From: Anthonomus grandis grandis
Taxonomy: Eukaryota; Arthropoda; Insecta; Coleoptera; Curculionidae
Direction of reading: 5' to 3'
Assembly (NCBI RefSeq): GCF_022605725.1
Contig: NC_065567.1
Coordinates: 26,515,127-26,579,126 of the forward strand
Length of the DNA: 64,000 nucleotides
Part shown: positions 1 to 10,490 of the stretch, piece by piece
Layout of the letters: every line of letters begins with the position of its first letter
Position numbering within the stretch: position 1 is the first letter of the stretch
Notes under the pieces: generated by a model
Database searches by the model: none
Seen by the model: only the letters and a program-made list of their open reading frames with translations
What the model was told of the DNA's origin: nothing
Made by a program: the position numbers and the translations under genes

Positions 1-2990
1 AACTAAACAAGGATTTAAAAAATAAAATTAATTTTTAGAAAAATGCAGTTTTGTTTTTTTTTCATTAAATAATATTTACAATAAATCCCTTATGGACGCC
101 ATTGGTAATAATTGATTTTTTCTTTGTACGTCGAAAAATGCATAAAACACATCTGCAAATAAAAAAAAAATTATATTGGTAGTAAAGTTATTTAAAAGAA
201 ACCTTATTCTATTAAACGCATTTTATAAACGTCTTTAAATAGTAAATAATATACCATACTTAAACGTTTAATCTAATTTTATCAATAAAAATAATAATTG
301 TATATTATTAATATATATAACATAAACATAATATTAAATTTCTCAACATATACCACGCGGATATTTTATTCAATATTTATCGTTAAATTGTTGTAAACCA
401 AAGGTAAACGTTTATTTAACTATCGCGTGTTATTTCTTTTATTTAAAAATGTATATTTTTTGTAAATATACATTAATTGAAACAAAACTGAAAATTTTTG
501 TTGAATAAAATTAATTAATCAATAAATTAAACGGTTACGATCGTTTTAAAATTTATAAATTCTTGTAATATTAAATTTTTTGTCGGTAAATGATATTAAT
601 AAATAAAAAGTTTCAAAATTGCAATATTTTAGTTAAAAGCGTGGTTTTTGTATTATTTTTGAATTCTTCCAATGTTTATTTAGAAAAAAAATATATATAT
701 TTATTTTTAATTTAATCGCTTTCAATATTTTTAAAATTAATTAAAAAACTTTTTTTTAATTATGAAATTAAAATATTTATTAACTAAAAATATTTTAAGT
801 GAATTATGTGACAAAAACTACATTAGAGAAAATTCTTTTACATTCAAGAAGTTTACATTTTTTACGTATTTACTTAATGTTAACAGTGCTCTTTTAATGT
901 ATATTTTTTTTATATAATATTTTCAATAATTAATATTTTCTTAATTTTTTACTTTTAATGTATATAAAGTTTCCTTAATTCAATTTAAAAAAAACCTTCA
1001 TAACATTATACAAGCATCCTAAAAAATACTACTAAAAAATAACAAAACAGGTTTAAAAATAAGTAAAAATGCTACCAAAAACAGACGTTTGAAGAAGTAA
1101 ATTAAACGATAATAGAACAAAACAAAAGGTATTACAAAATATGAAAATGATATGTTAGAGCACAGATCAAAGGGTAAATTCATAAAGGCTATAATAGGCG
1201 CTAATTAGCAAAATTTAAATTTAAATTTAGCTTTGTATCGTAACTAAGTTACTTGAAAATTGATATTTCAATTTTAAAATATATGCGTACAATAATGATG
1301 CCAAATCTCATGAAACTCGAAAAAACCAGTGCTGTACCAGTTATTTTAAATTATCGATAATTGCTGTTAACTTTCTCACTTAATTTGATACATTTCCAGT
1401 TGTCAAGTGTGTTGTATATTCAACAAAATCTAACCAGGCAGTTTTGACAACTGTGGAAATAGTCTTTATTAAAATAGATCATAAACCAGTGAATCGAAGT
1501 TATTAAGGTCTAAAATTCATGACAAATTCCCAATCTAGTGATTATTGGTTATGGTGGACGATTGAGTTCTTCGTATATTCCAGGACGAACATTAGAATCT
1601 CAATAAATGAGAAAATAAAAACTAATTAGATAACAAATACACTAATTAGGAATTTAGTTCTTCATTCACCAAGAGCTGCAACCGTCCTATTTTTCCATTA
1701 TAATTAAGTACGTCCAGTTGGACAATAACTCAATAGAAGTAGAAAAATAAAAACTAATTAGATATGAAAGACACTAATTAGATAATTATTCTTCCACTTA
1801 TTTAGAGTCAGTAGGGCCTGAAATCAATGTTTAAATCACAATCAATTCTTTTGCAGTTTCTTCAATTTCGTTTGTTCCATACCAAATTTGATTAAACAAT
1901 CCTCAGGAACAACCACTGAATTACTAATTAAATTCTATCCGGTTTTATCCAGTTTAGATGGAGCATGCGCATACATTAATATAACATTTTCCTTGTCGGA
2001 TAATGTTATTTCGCAAAATTAATACCATAAAAGAAACCTTAAAATTTATACCCCTTACTCCCTAAGTAATTCTAGTTTCTAAGAGAAGCCATTTGAGGCG
2101 GGTTTGAAATAACCGTAACTATTATTACTTTGAAAACAGCCCCACGGTAACAATTCGCATTAAAACAATTATTAGGGAACGCGGAAAACAACCCGACTCT
2201 TATTATCTTGGAAAACTCATATTTGGTTGCACAGCCAAGGGCTTATTTATCGGTTTCATTTCGGAACGTGTGCTGTGGAACTCTAATTATGGACCGTTAC
2301 AGGTAAATTACAATAGAAGTTTTATAAACTCACCAGTGAGAATCGAAGTTTTTATCTCTTCATGTGGAAATTGTTGATCAGGAGTTCTAACCTCAAATTA
2401 CCCCTTGTGTCAAGATATCAGTCAAGTCAATACTATGCCATACGTCTTTTCTTCGTCACTCTTGTCACCTTTTTTTATGGCGAGTGATTAAACGTACGTC
2501 TGTTCACATTTAAGCTAAAAAGAAAATTGAACAATTAATAATAAAAGAATATATCATTTTATTCCATTTTATCACATAAATTTTCCTTGCCCTAGAGTGA
2601 GGTTTAAAAATTTTCAAAACTCACCAATGAAAAGTTTCCGTAATATTTCCATGATATTCTAATGGGAATTGCTGCTCAGTTTCAAGAGTCCTAACCTAAA
2701 ATACACCGCATATTAATAACACTCACAAGAAATTACAAGAATAAACTATTCCCACACGAAACTGAACTTGTTATCGATTTGCTCGTTATTGCTGATCTAA
2801 GTGGTTTAAAGAAACAACCATTTCCCTTATTAAGATTGGATTTTGTTATCAAACTCACGGTTGAAATTTGCTGAGTTGTGAATTATTGACTGGTTTACAG
2901 GGTGTCTATCTTTTAATTTCTTTGGCCTTGGAAAGAGTTATTAAGACATATATAACCTTAAATTTTTTTTAGGTTATAGTAGTTCTTCGG
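1..2990. other. AT-rich gene-free stretch
   Basis: No coding exon, RNA gene or transposon end could be supported here. The only local structure is a set of CTAATTAG octamers (1201-1208, 1622-1629, 1642-1649, 1754-1761, 1774-1781). Two sit in a loose direct repeat of about 130 bp near 1611 and 1744. The stretch could be intergenic or a large intron. Confidence 0.6.
1201..1781. promoter_or_regulatory. Cluster of CTAATTAG homeodomain-like sites
   Basis: Five exact CTAATTAG octamers lie within 580 bp, four of them within 160 bp. TAATTA is the core bound by many Antennapedia-, Engrailed- and paired-class homeodomains. In AT-rich DNA such cores are common, so a regulatory role is a guess. The repeated context AAAACTAATTAGATA near 1619 and 1751 suggests part of the clustering comes from a local duplication. 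Confidence 0.2.
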
Positions 2991-5308
2991 GTTAATAAGC
3001 CTATTTTTATAGTGGTTGTGTCTCACATATAAATGTGAGATCCAGAATTCATGGAAGATCAGTATGAAATGTTGTCTCTCGTCTGTAATTGATCCAGTTA
3101 CGTCCAGAAAATAGTTTTTCCAGAAGATTCGGAATGTTCTTACAAGGTGAAATGCGGTAGAAAATTAAAAAAGATACTTTTGACCTTCAATTCGGTATAA
3201 ATGTCACTCAGAGATCCAGAATTTATGAACGATCGCTATGAAATATTTTCTCACGTCTGTAATTGGTTTAGTCAAGTCCAAAAACTAATTTTCTAGAAGA
3301 TCCAGAATGTTGCTATAAGGTGAGATGCGGTAGAAAGTGAAAAAAGGCACTTTTGACCCCTAATTCGGTATAAATGTCACTCAGAGATCCAGAATTTATG
3401 GACGATCGCTATAAAATATTTTCTCACGTCTGTATTTGGTTTAGTCAAGTCTAAAAACTTAATTTTCCAGAAGATCCAGAATGTTGCTATAAGGTGAGAT
3501 GCGGTAGAAAGTGAAAAAAGGCACTTTTGACCCCTAATTCGGTATAAATGTCACTCAGAGATCCAGAATTCATGGACGATCACTTTGAAATGTTGTCTTT
3601 CGTCTGTAATTGGTCCAGCCACGTTCAGAAAATAATTTTTCCAGAAGATCCAGAATGTTACTATAAGGTGAGATGCGGTAGAAAGTGAAAAAAGGTACTT
3701 TTGACCTTCAATTCGGTATAAATGTCACTCAGAGATCCAGAATTTATGGACGATCGCTTTGAAATGTTGTCTTTCGTCTGTAATTGGTCCAGCCACGTTT
3801 AGAAAATAATTTTTCCAAAAGATTTGGAATGTTCTTGGAAGGTGAGATGCGGTAGAAAATTAAAAAAGGCACTTTTGACCCTTAATTCGGTATAAATGTC
3901 ACTCAGAGACTTAGAATTCATGAATGATCACTATCAAATGTTGTCTCTTATTTGTAATTGGTTTAGTTACGTCCAAAAAATAATTTTTCCAGAAAATCCA
4001 GAAGGTTTCTATAAGGTGAGATGCGGTAGAAAGTGAACAAAGGCACTTTTGACTCCCAAATTGTTATAAATGTCACTCAGAGATCCAGAATTTATGAATG
4101 ATCGCTATGAAATGTTGTCTCTCATTTGTAATTGGTCCAGTTACGTCCAGAAAATAATTTTTCCAAAAGATTCGGAGCGTTCTTGGAAGGTGAGATGCGG
4201 TAGAAAGTGAAAAAATGCAATTTTGACCCATATTCGGTATAAATGCCACTCAGAGATCCAGAATTTATGGATGATCGCTGTGAAATGTTGTCTCTCGTCT
4301 GTAATTGGTCTAGTCACGTCCATAAAAAAATTTTTCCAGAAGATCCAGAACGTTGCTATAAAGTGAGATGCGGTAGAAAGTGAACAAAGGCACTTTTGAC
4401 CCCCAAATTGTTATAAATGTCACTCAGAGATCCAGAATTTATGAATGATCGCTATGAAATGTTATCTCTCATTTGTAATTGGTCCAGTTACGTCCAGAAA
4501 ATAATTTTTCCAAAAGATTCGGAGCGTTCTTGGAAGGTGAGATGCGGTAGAAAGTGAAAAAATGCACTTTTGACCCCCAAATTGGTATAAATGTCACTCA
4601 CAGATCCAGAATTTATGGACGATCACTATGAAATATTTTCTCACGTCTGTAATTGGCTTAGTCACATCCAAAAATTAATTTTTCCAGAAGATCCAGAATG
4701 TTATTATAAGGTGAGATGCGGTAGAAAATAAAAAAAGGCTCTTTTGACCCCCAATTCGTTATAAATGTCAGTCAGAGATCCAGAATTCATGGACGATCAG
4801 TATGAAATGTTATCTCTTGTCTGTAATTGGTCCAGCCACGTTCAGAAAATAATTTTTTCAGAAGATCCAGAAGGTTGTTATAAGGTGAGATGCGGTAGAA
4901 AGTGAAAAAAGGCACTTTTGACTCCTAATTCGGTATAAATGCCACTCAGAGATCCAGACTTCATGGACGATCAGTATGAAATGTTATCTCTCGTCTGTAA
5001 TAGATCCAGTTACGTCTAGAAAATAATTTTTCCAGAAGATTCGGAATGTTCTTAGAAGGTGAGATGCGGTAGAAAATAAAAAAAAGGCTCTTTTGACCCC
5101 CAATTCGTTATAAATGTCAGTCAGAGATCCAGAATTCATGGACGATCGCTATGAAATGTTGTCTCCCGTCTGTACTTGGTCTAGTCACGTCCAAAAAATA
5201 ATTTTCCAGAAGATCCAGATTGTTACTATAAGGTGAGATAAAAGGACATAAAATGGCTGTGGTAATTAATTTTTGAATTGATTGGCAGTCCAGGTATATT
5301 TATTAAAT
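2991..5308. mobile_element. Decayed TIR element whose interior is satellite A
   Basis: The right edge (about 5250-5308) matches the right end of the TIR element at 39671-44412, including TTGGCAGTCCAGGTATATTT and the closing TTAA-type end. The left edge (2991-3022) carries TTAATAA followed by TTTTTATAGTGGTTGT, which matches the inner part of that element's left end with the outer TIR deleted. The space between is filled by satellite A. The right-end match is clear. The left-end match is short, so the idea that the array expanded inside a copy of this element is inference. Confidence 0.45.
3030..5243 (+). repeat. Satellite A: about 13 tandem copies of a ~174-bp monomer
   Basis: GAGATCCAGAATT recurs at about 3037, 3211, 3384, 3558, 3732, 3906, 4080, 4253, 4427, 4601, 4775, 4949 and 5124, giving a period of 173-175 bp. 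Copies differ by scattered substitutions. On the plus strand most units read an open peptide containing DDRYE, a FPEDPEC-like core and RCGRK, usually followed by a stop. The core is homologous to satellite B at 15625-17510, which lies in the opposite orientation. The length is nucleosome-sized, as is common for insect satellites. Confidence 0.95.
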
Positions 5309-7162
5309 TTATGTTAATAACTTACCATCATCAACTACAGTTTAGGATGCGTCTGCGCCTTAAAGTTTTATAAATTTTAATTATTTAAAATCTTCCTCAA
5401 AAATTGGACCCCTCCACTAAGTGAATCTAACCCCACCGAACGAACCCTGACTCTCTAAATTTAATTATTTTTGAATAAAAAATTAAGCCTTGGCCACCTT
5501 GTAAAGTATAAACACAATAACACATGTTGGCCTTGATGCTTAAGGAATTTTATCAGTTTTAAGGACATGTTGCCACTGCATTAAGAGTTAATAAATAATT
5601 ATGTAACACTTACCAATTATTTGCACTAAATAATATTTTCCAATGAACGAGTTAGTGAGGACCAATTAAGAATGTTCACATATGACAGTTATGGATCTAA
5701 AAAGCCAATTTTGACATGTTTGTATTTCCACCAAAATTACTTTAGTAACAGCTAATAATTTCGTGAAGACTGCAAATATATTTAATTGAGTTAATTAAGT
5801 GCCTATCAAGGACCAAAGTATACCATGGAATCCCTCATGTCATATTGAAAATACTTACAGTGATCAATATAACGGAAGGTTCTATTAACCTTAAAATAGT
5901 TTGGACAAGTAATAAATTCAATTAAAAAAAACCTGAGATATCTTAACGTGATTTATTTATATTTATTTGTTTATCAGCAGTAACCAAACCTCAGAAATTG
6001 AATTAGCAGCCCTGCCTCGAGCGTCCGAAAACGTATCGACCCCCTTATTCTCCTTTCATTTCCCGTTTGTGCTGTGGTGTTCAAACAAAAATATCCCTCT
6101 TTCCCATTGGCGTTTTCACTCTGTCCTTTGGCTTTCTTTTATATAATAGCTTTCATTGGGGACTTTTTCCTAAATTTAATTAAACACCCAGACTGTACAT
6201 ACGTATAATACTATTGTTTTTTTTTCGTGAAAACCGTTCAATTTAATAACAAACGCTCAGATTAATTGACCCGATGTTAATGCGGATGCGGGGATTTTTT
6301 GCCGCTCGTTAACGCGTTTTTACCCTCATTGCTGTAAAAATAATTTCACTGACTGCCGGTTAATTTTAGTTCGGAAAAAAAACATTTTTTTGATAATACA
6401 TTTACGTCCTTTTAAGACTTTTTAGGGTCGTAAAAAACACCTTCACAGAGATATTAGGGGCAAAGGTCCAGAGTGCGTCGCGTTTTAGTGTGACCATTAA
6501 ATATTGAACCTTACCCCAATTTTCTGTTAATCCCTCCTGCCCCAAGCCTAACTGAACCGCAAAAAAGGTAACCAAAAGGCTTAATTTCAAATCTGCTTTT
6601 ATGTGTACCTGGCCCCGCTTTCCACTGGAAATAGACTAAGCCGGTAAATAAAATAAATCTGACGGTATTTGGGTAAAACCTATTTTAAATCCGATTTGCT
6701 TGCCCTAATTTAGAAAACGCTGACTCTGTTTTCGTCTATTATAATAGAGCGAGGGTTTGCATTTTGTTTTTTTTTTTAATTATTTTATATATGAATTCTT
6801 TGGAAAATGAGTTTGAGGCTAAATATCTGTTTCTACGTTAAAAAATTAAGTAGCGGTTTTAGTTGGGGAATTTTCTCCGAGAATTTTCATTTAATTTTTT
6901 TGCGTAATAATTTGAATAAGAAAGGCCACTTCTTTCCTAATAACTTCATATATAAACATTTCTTGTATCTCAAAAACTTTTTGAGTTAGAGGCAAATTTT
7001 TCAACCAACATTCATTTTTTCCAGGCACATAAAATATCTCTAATTCCTGAACTAATTATTTATTCAAATTCATCAATAAAAAATTGAATTAATTAATTTA
7101 AAAAGAGAACATTAATCTTCCGTTCAATTTGGACTGTATTTAATAATTTGTGACTTAACATA
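5309..7162. other. Gene-free stretch
   Basis: No coding exon, RNA gene or transposon terminus could be recognised. Short open frames at 6402-6590 (minus) and 6807-6989 (plus) have low-complexity, hydrophobic translations with no family resemblance and were not accepted as genes. Confidence 0.5.
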
Positions 7163-7339
7163 TTGACCTTCGCATGCAAGACCTACCTTAGCCAGACGTG
7201 TATAAATTTACATGCAGTAAACCGTTCCAAACTTGACTTATGCAATGACATCACTAGTACTTTCACTGTACAATGTCTGAGTATTTTTTATTTTTGTTGT
7301 AGCATAAATAAACTCCTTCTGATTATTAAAAAGTACAAT

Positions 7340-7660
7340 TATAGATTAGGTAATAGTCCCTTAGAACATGTAAACTATATAAGACATCTAGGGGTCATAA
7401 TTGACAACAAACTCATATTTGACAAACGTATTGATGAAGCTCTATCTTCCTTGGAATTTCCTGGTTTTATAATCAGGTTAACAAAATAATTTAAAAGATT
7501 GGACAATCTTATTAGCTTACTTTATGCAGCATATCATGTGCTTCACAATTTATGGAAAAAAAATATGCAAGCTGGATATAATAGAGCAAGAAGTGCACTT
7601 TTATATCGAGCTTGCTCATGGTTCAATATATTCCTTTCGTTAGGTGCGTGAATTTAAACA
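7340..7660 (+). pseudogene. Non-LTR retrotransposon (Jockey/CR1-type) RT C-terminal remnant
   Basis: The translation near 7365-7487 reads VNYIRHLGVIIDNKLIFD followed by an IDEALSS stretch and GFIIRLTK. In the family, this is the conserved block after the RT catalytic core of Jockey/CR1/I-type LINEs, where a 'LGV..D.KL.F..HI' segment precedes a helical 'LGF..R' segment. A stop follows, then a degenerate continuation (RLDNLISLLYAAY-like) out to about 7660. No endonuclease or RT core is present, so this is a fragment only. Confidence 0.65.
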
Positions 7661-7680
7661 ATTGAAACTAATTAATTTAC

Positions 7681-7885
7681 ACACTAAGAAAACACGATCA
7701 CCCAAGACTACTAAAAATATGAATTTACACTTTATTTATTTGTCTCAATTCAAAAATCACACCAATATGCCGAGCTGAACTGTCAACTGGCCTCCTAGCA
7801 ACGGCGCGACTCTTTATATACTCGGCAGAACACTGTTCCGGAAGGTCTTGGCTAACCTTCAAGACGTCTTGCAATGTGCCACTTA
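7681..7885 (-). repeat. LTR-like repeat, family 1, copy a
   Basis: Read on the minus strand, the unit has a GC-richer upstream part, a TATA motif (CGAGTATATAAAGAGTCGCG), a block with TAGGAGGCCAGTTGACAG, then an AATAAA-type signal and an AT-rich tail ending near ATCGTGTTTTCTTAG. Promoter, transcribed block and poly(A) signal in this order resemble a retrotransposon LTR or a promoter-bearing SINE. Diverged copies lie at 8737-8960, 9653-9840 and 59447-59645. No gag/pol is attached. Confidence 0.6.
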
Positions 7886-8736
7886 TGTTTTTTTTTTTAT
7901 GGTGAACACAAGCACAAGAGGAAAGTCCTATGTCACTCTTGGAGTGGTGCTTGCGCAAAGATATTTGTGGGCATTTATCTTGAATCGCTGCAGGTTGTAT
8001 GCGTCGGGAAATATGTGAGGTGGAAGCCCGTTCCACAAACAAGATGTTCTCCAGATGAATGAATCCCAAAGGTCCTTAAGGTTGGGTTAAGTTCATATGT
8101 CAATGGTGTTTTTTGCAGCGTTGTCAACTCAGTGGATTTTAAAGAAAATTTTAAGATGAATTTGAGGAATGTCTTTATGTTGATGCATTTTCGATTTTAT
8201 GTAATATCTCTGTTGATTTCATGAATTCCTTCTGAACAAAAATAGAACGATTAATCATCAGTGTTTTTAATTCTTGTAATATTTATTTAAGATCGTAAAA
8301 TGGATAGTACTGGTATCTTGTGGACAATAAGTAATATTAGAAATATTTAATACAAAATTCTATGTATGCTTAAGAATGTCATAATCCATTTATTTCGTTT
8401 TACTCTTTTATTTATAAAAGCAAGAAATGCAAATCCCTCTCATAGTCATTGTACAATAATTATTCCTCCTATTATGTCACGGACGCTAAATTAGTAAATA
8501 ACGGTTGCCTCAATGAAAAACAAACCCCCAAAAATTGCAGTTGTCTTTACTAAGAAAAAAATTGTTACTCCTAATTTTTGGTTTCTTTTAAATAATAAGA
8601 TCTATAGTATAAATAGTCCTCGTCCAATATGAATATACAGGCAAATAAAAAAATTCATTAGCTTGAAGAATCTGTATTAATCTTATATCATTAATTAATT
8701 AATTTTATAAAACAAGCGACAATAATCGACGAATTT
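7886..8736. other. Gene-free stretch
   Basis: AT-rich sequence without a recognisable gene or element end. The short frames on both strands around 7725-8069 overlap the LTR-like repeat and are not convincing proteins. Confidence 0.45.
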
Positions 8737-8960
8737 ACTTACACATTTCACAAAGAAAACACGATCACTCAAAAATATTAAAAATATTTATTTACACTGC
8801 ATTTATTTGTTTCGATTTAAATCTCGCGCCAATATTACGAACTGAACTGTCAACTGGCCTCCTAGCGGTGACGCGGCTCTATATATACTCGGCAGGACGC
8901 TGTTCCGGAAGATTCCCGCTAACTTTCGAGACTTCATGTGATGTGTCACTTGTGTTATTC
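8737..8960 (-). repeat. LTR-like repeat, family 1, copy b
   Basis: Second copy of the unit described at 7681-7885. The TATA motif on the minus strand is CGAGTATATATAGAGCCGCG, followed by the TAGGAGGCCAGTTGACAG block and an AAATAAATGCAGTG poly(A)-type signal. Its upstream part (GTGACACATCACATGAAGTC on minus) is longer than in copy a. Confidence 0.65.
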
Positions 8961-9019
8961 CAAAATGACGTAAAACCAGCTGGGTTCTGGAATTTTACAA
9001 TATTTTACACAGCAATAAT

Positions 9020-9117
9020 GATAATGACCGAATTATATTACAAAAAAATATAAAAGATATTCGAATAAAAAGGTTTTTAAAACGTTCTTGGGTGTTATTA
9101 TGGATACTCTACTGTTT
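9020..9117 (-). repeat. Dispersed repeat shared with 19262-19370
   Basis: The reverse complement of about 9035-9115 (CCATAATAACACCCAAGAAC, then GTTTTAAAAACCTTTTTA and a TAATATAATTCGGT end) matches 19283-19370 on the plus strand with few changes. No coding content is seen. It is a small dispersed repeat of unknown class. Confidence 0.6.
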
Positions 9118-9650
9118 GGCTTGCTCCTTCCCTTATTTCTGATCGAATTCTATTACTACCCGGTGTTTTCGTAATCTAGGTGATGAGAAGAAGTCGATGG
9201 TACAGTTAGTTTGAATTCGAAAAAATTTAATTTTTGGTGAAAAAATTCAATACGGGGAGGTATACCCGAAAAATGAAAAAACCCAAACTTTGGAGGTCGA
9301 TATCTCGGCTTCTATGGGCACTATCTGGAAAATTCCAACGATTCTGTTTTAGTTTCGTCCTTCTGAATTCAATGAGACCATCCACAAGATCGTAGGTATA
9401 ATATTAGCTGAGATCTCGCCTTTTTAGAGCCCATTTTTGGGCTCAAAAACGAGATCAGAAAATGACATTTTCCGAAGTGCTCTCACTTCTTTATTTCTGA
9501 TCGTATCCTCTTATAACCCGGTGTTTTCGTAATCTAGGTGATGAGAACAAGTCAATGGTATAGTTAGTTCAAATTCGAAAAAATTCGATACCGGGAGGCA
9601 TACCCAAAAAATGAAAAATCCTTAACTTTGGAAGACAATATCTCGGATTG
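9118..9650 (+). repeat. ~360-bp tandem duplication (about 1.5 copies)
   Basis: The block starting CTTATTTCTGATCG near 9130 recurs near 9490. It continues through CCCGGTGTTTTCGTAATCTA and GGTGATGAGAA, the GAATTCGAAAAAATT block and an ACTTTGGAGG/ACTTTGGAAG block with ATATCTCGG. The period is about 360 bp. It looks like a truncated satellite or an internal tandem repeat of a transposon, lying between two LTR-like copies. Confidence 0.75.
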
Positions 9651-9652
9651 AT

Positions 9653-9840
9653 GATTTACACACTTCACCAAGAAAACACGATCATTCAAAACTATTTAAA
9701 ATATTTATTTACACTGCATTTATTTGTTTCGATTTAAATCTCGCGCCAATATTACGAACTGAACTGTCAACTGTCCTCCTAGCGGCGACGCGGCTCTTTA
9801 TATACTCGGCAGAACACTGTTCGGGAAGATCTTGGCGAAT
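9653..9840 (-). repeat. LTR-like repeat, family 1, copy c
   Basis: Third family 1 copy. It shares the AAGAAAACACGATCATTCAA edge, the AAATCTCGCGCCAATATTAC block and the plus-strand GGCTCTTTATATACTCGGC (TATA box on minus) with copy b. It lacks the distal upstream part. The 9118-9650 tandem repeat lies between copies b and c. Confidence 0.65.
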
Positions 9841-10121
9841 GGCGATTTATCGAAGTTTACAATATTTTATACAGCAAAAATGATATTGACCTGTTTAATG
9901 GCAACATTTAAAAACAGACATTTCTCCAATGACCTTATAACACTTCATTAAATTTTCTTTTGCATTAGTATACTCTGGTGAGCTCTCGGTTGCTACAAAA
10001 TCATTTCAATTTTTATAGACTCTTTAGCTTTTATACGCTGGTAACTGAGCAACCTAATATTTTTTAAAGTTTATCTGCTTTGTATAATTACTTCTTGATC
10101 TGTTAAGCACAAGCTGTCTTT

Positions 10122-10490
10122 TTATTAGCAATTCACTGTTAGACAATGTTTGGTAAATAAATAAATAAAATATTGGCACACTGCGCGACATCTCTGGAGA
10201 CGCGTTGAAAGTTCGAATCTAGCCGCTAGGAGGTCAGTTGACAGTTCAGTTTGTAATATTGGCGCGACTTTTAAATCGAAACCAATAAATACAGTGTAAA
10301 TAATTATTTCTAATAGTCTTGAGTGATTGTACTGATTAGTGTGTACGTGTAAAATAAATCAGTTGACATTTTTGTGCATCGAGTATTTTAATTCATACCT
10401 TAACGAACATCATGTTTAATCAAAAGTTTTCTCATCTATAGGGTTTATGGCTCACAAAGCTGCCAAAAGCCCTATGACAACAAAATGCAT
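10122..10490 (+). repeat. LTR-like repeat, family 2, copy e
   Basis: Direct repeat of 14204-14613. Shared blocks in order are an ATTAGCAATT...ACAATGTTTGGTAAA start, TGCGCGACATCTCTGGAGAC, CCGCTAGGAGGTCAGTTGAC, ATATTGGCGCGACTTTTAAA, a GTGTACGTGTAAAATAAATC poly(A)-type signal, and a GGGTTTATGGCTCACAAAGC end. The CGCTAGGAGG and GGCGCGA blocks are shared with family 1, so both derive from related promoter/leader sequences. No coding content is seen. Confidence 0.7.

Noticed and set aside
7874..8062. Open frames on both strands around the first LTR-like repeat
   Set aside because: They overlap the non-coding promoter-like repeat and have no counterpart frame in the other copies.
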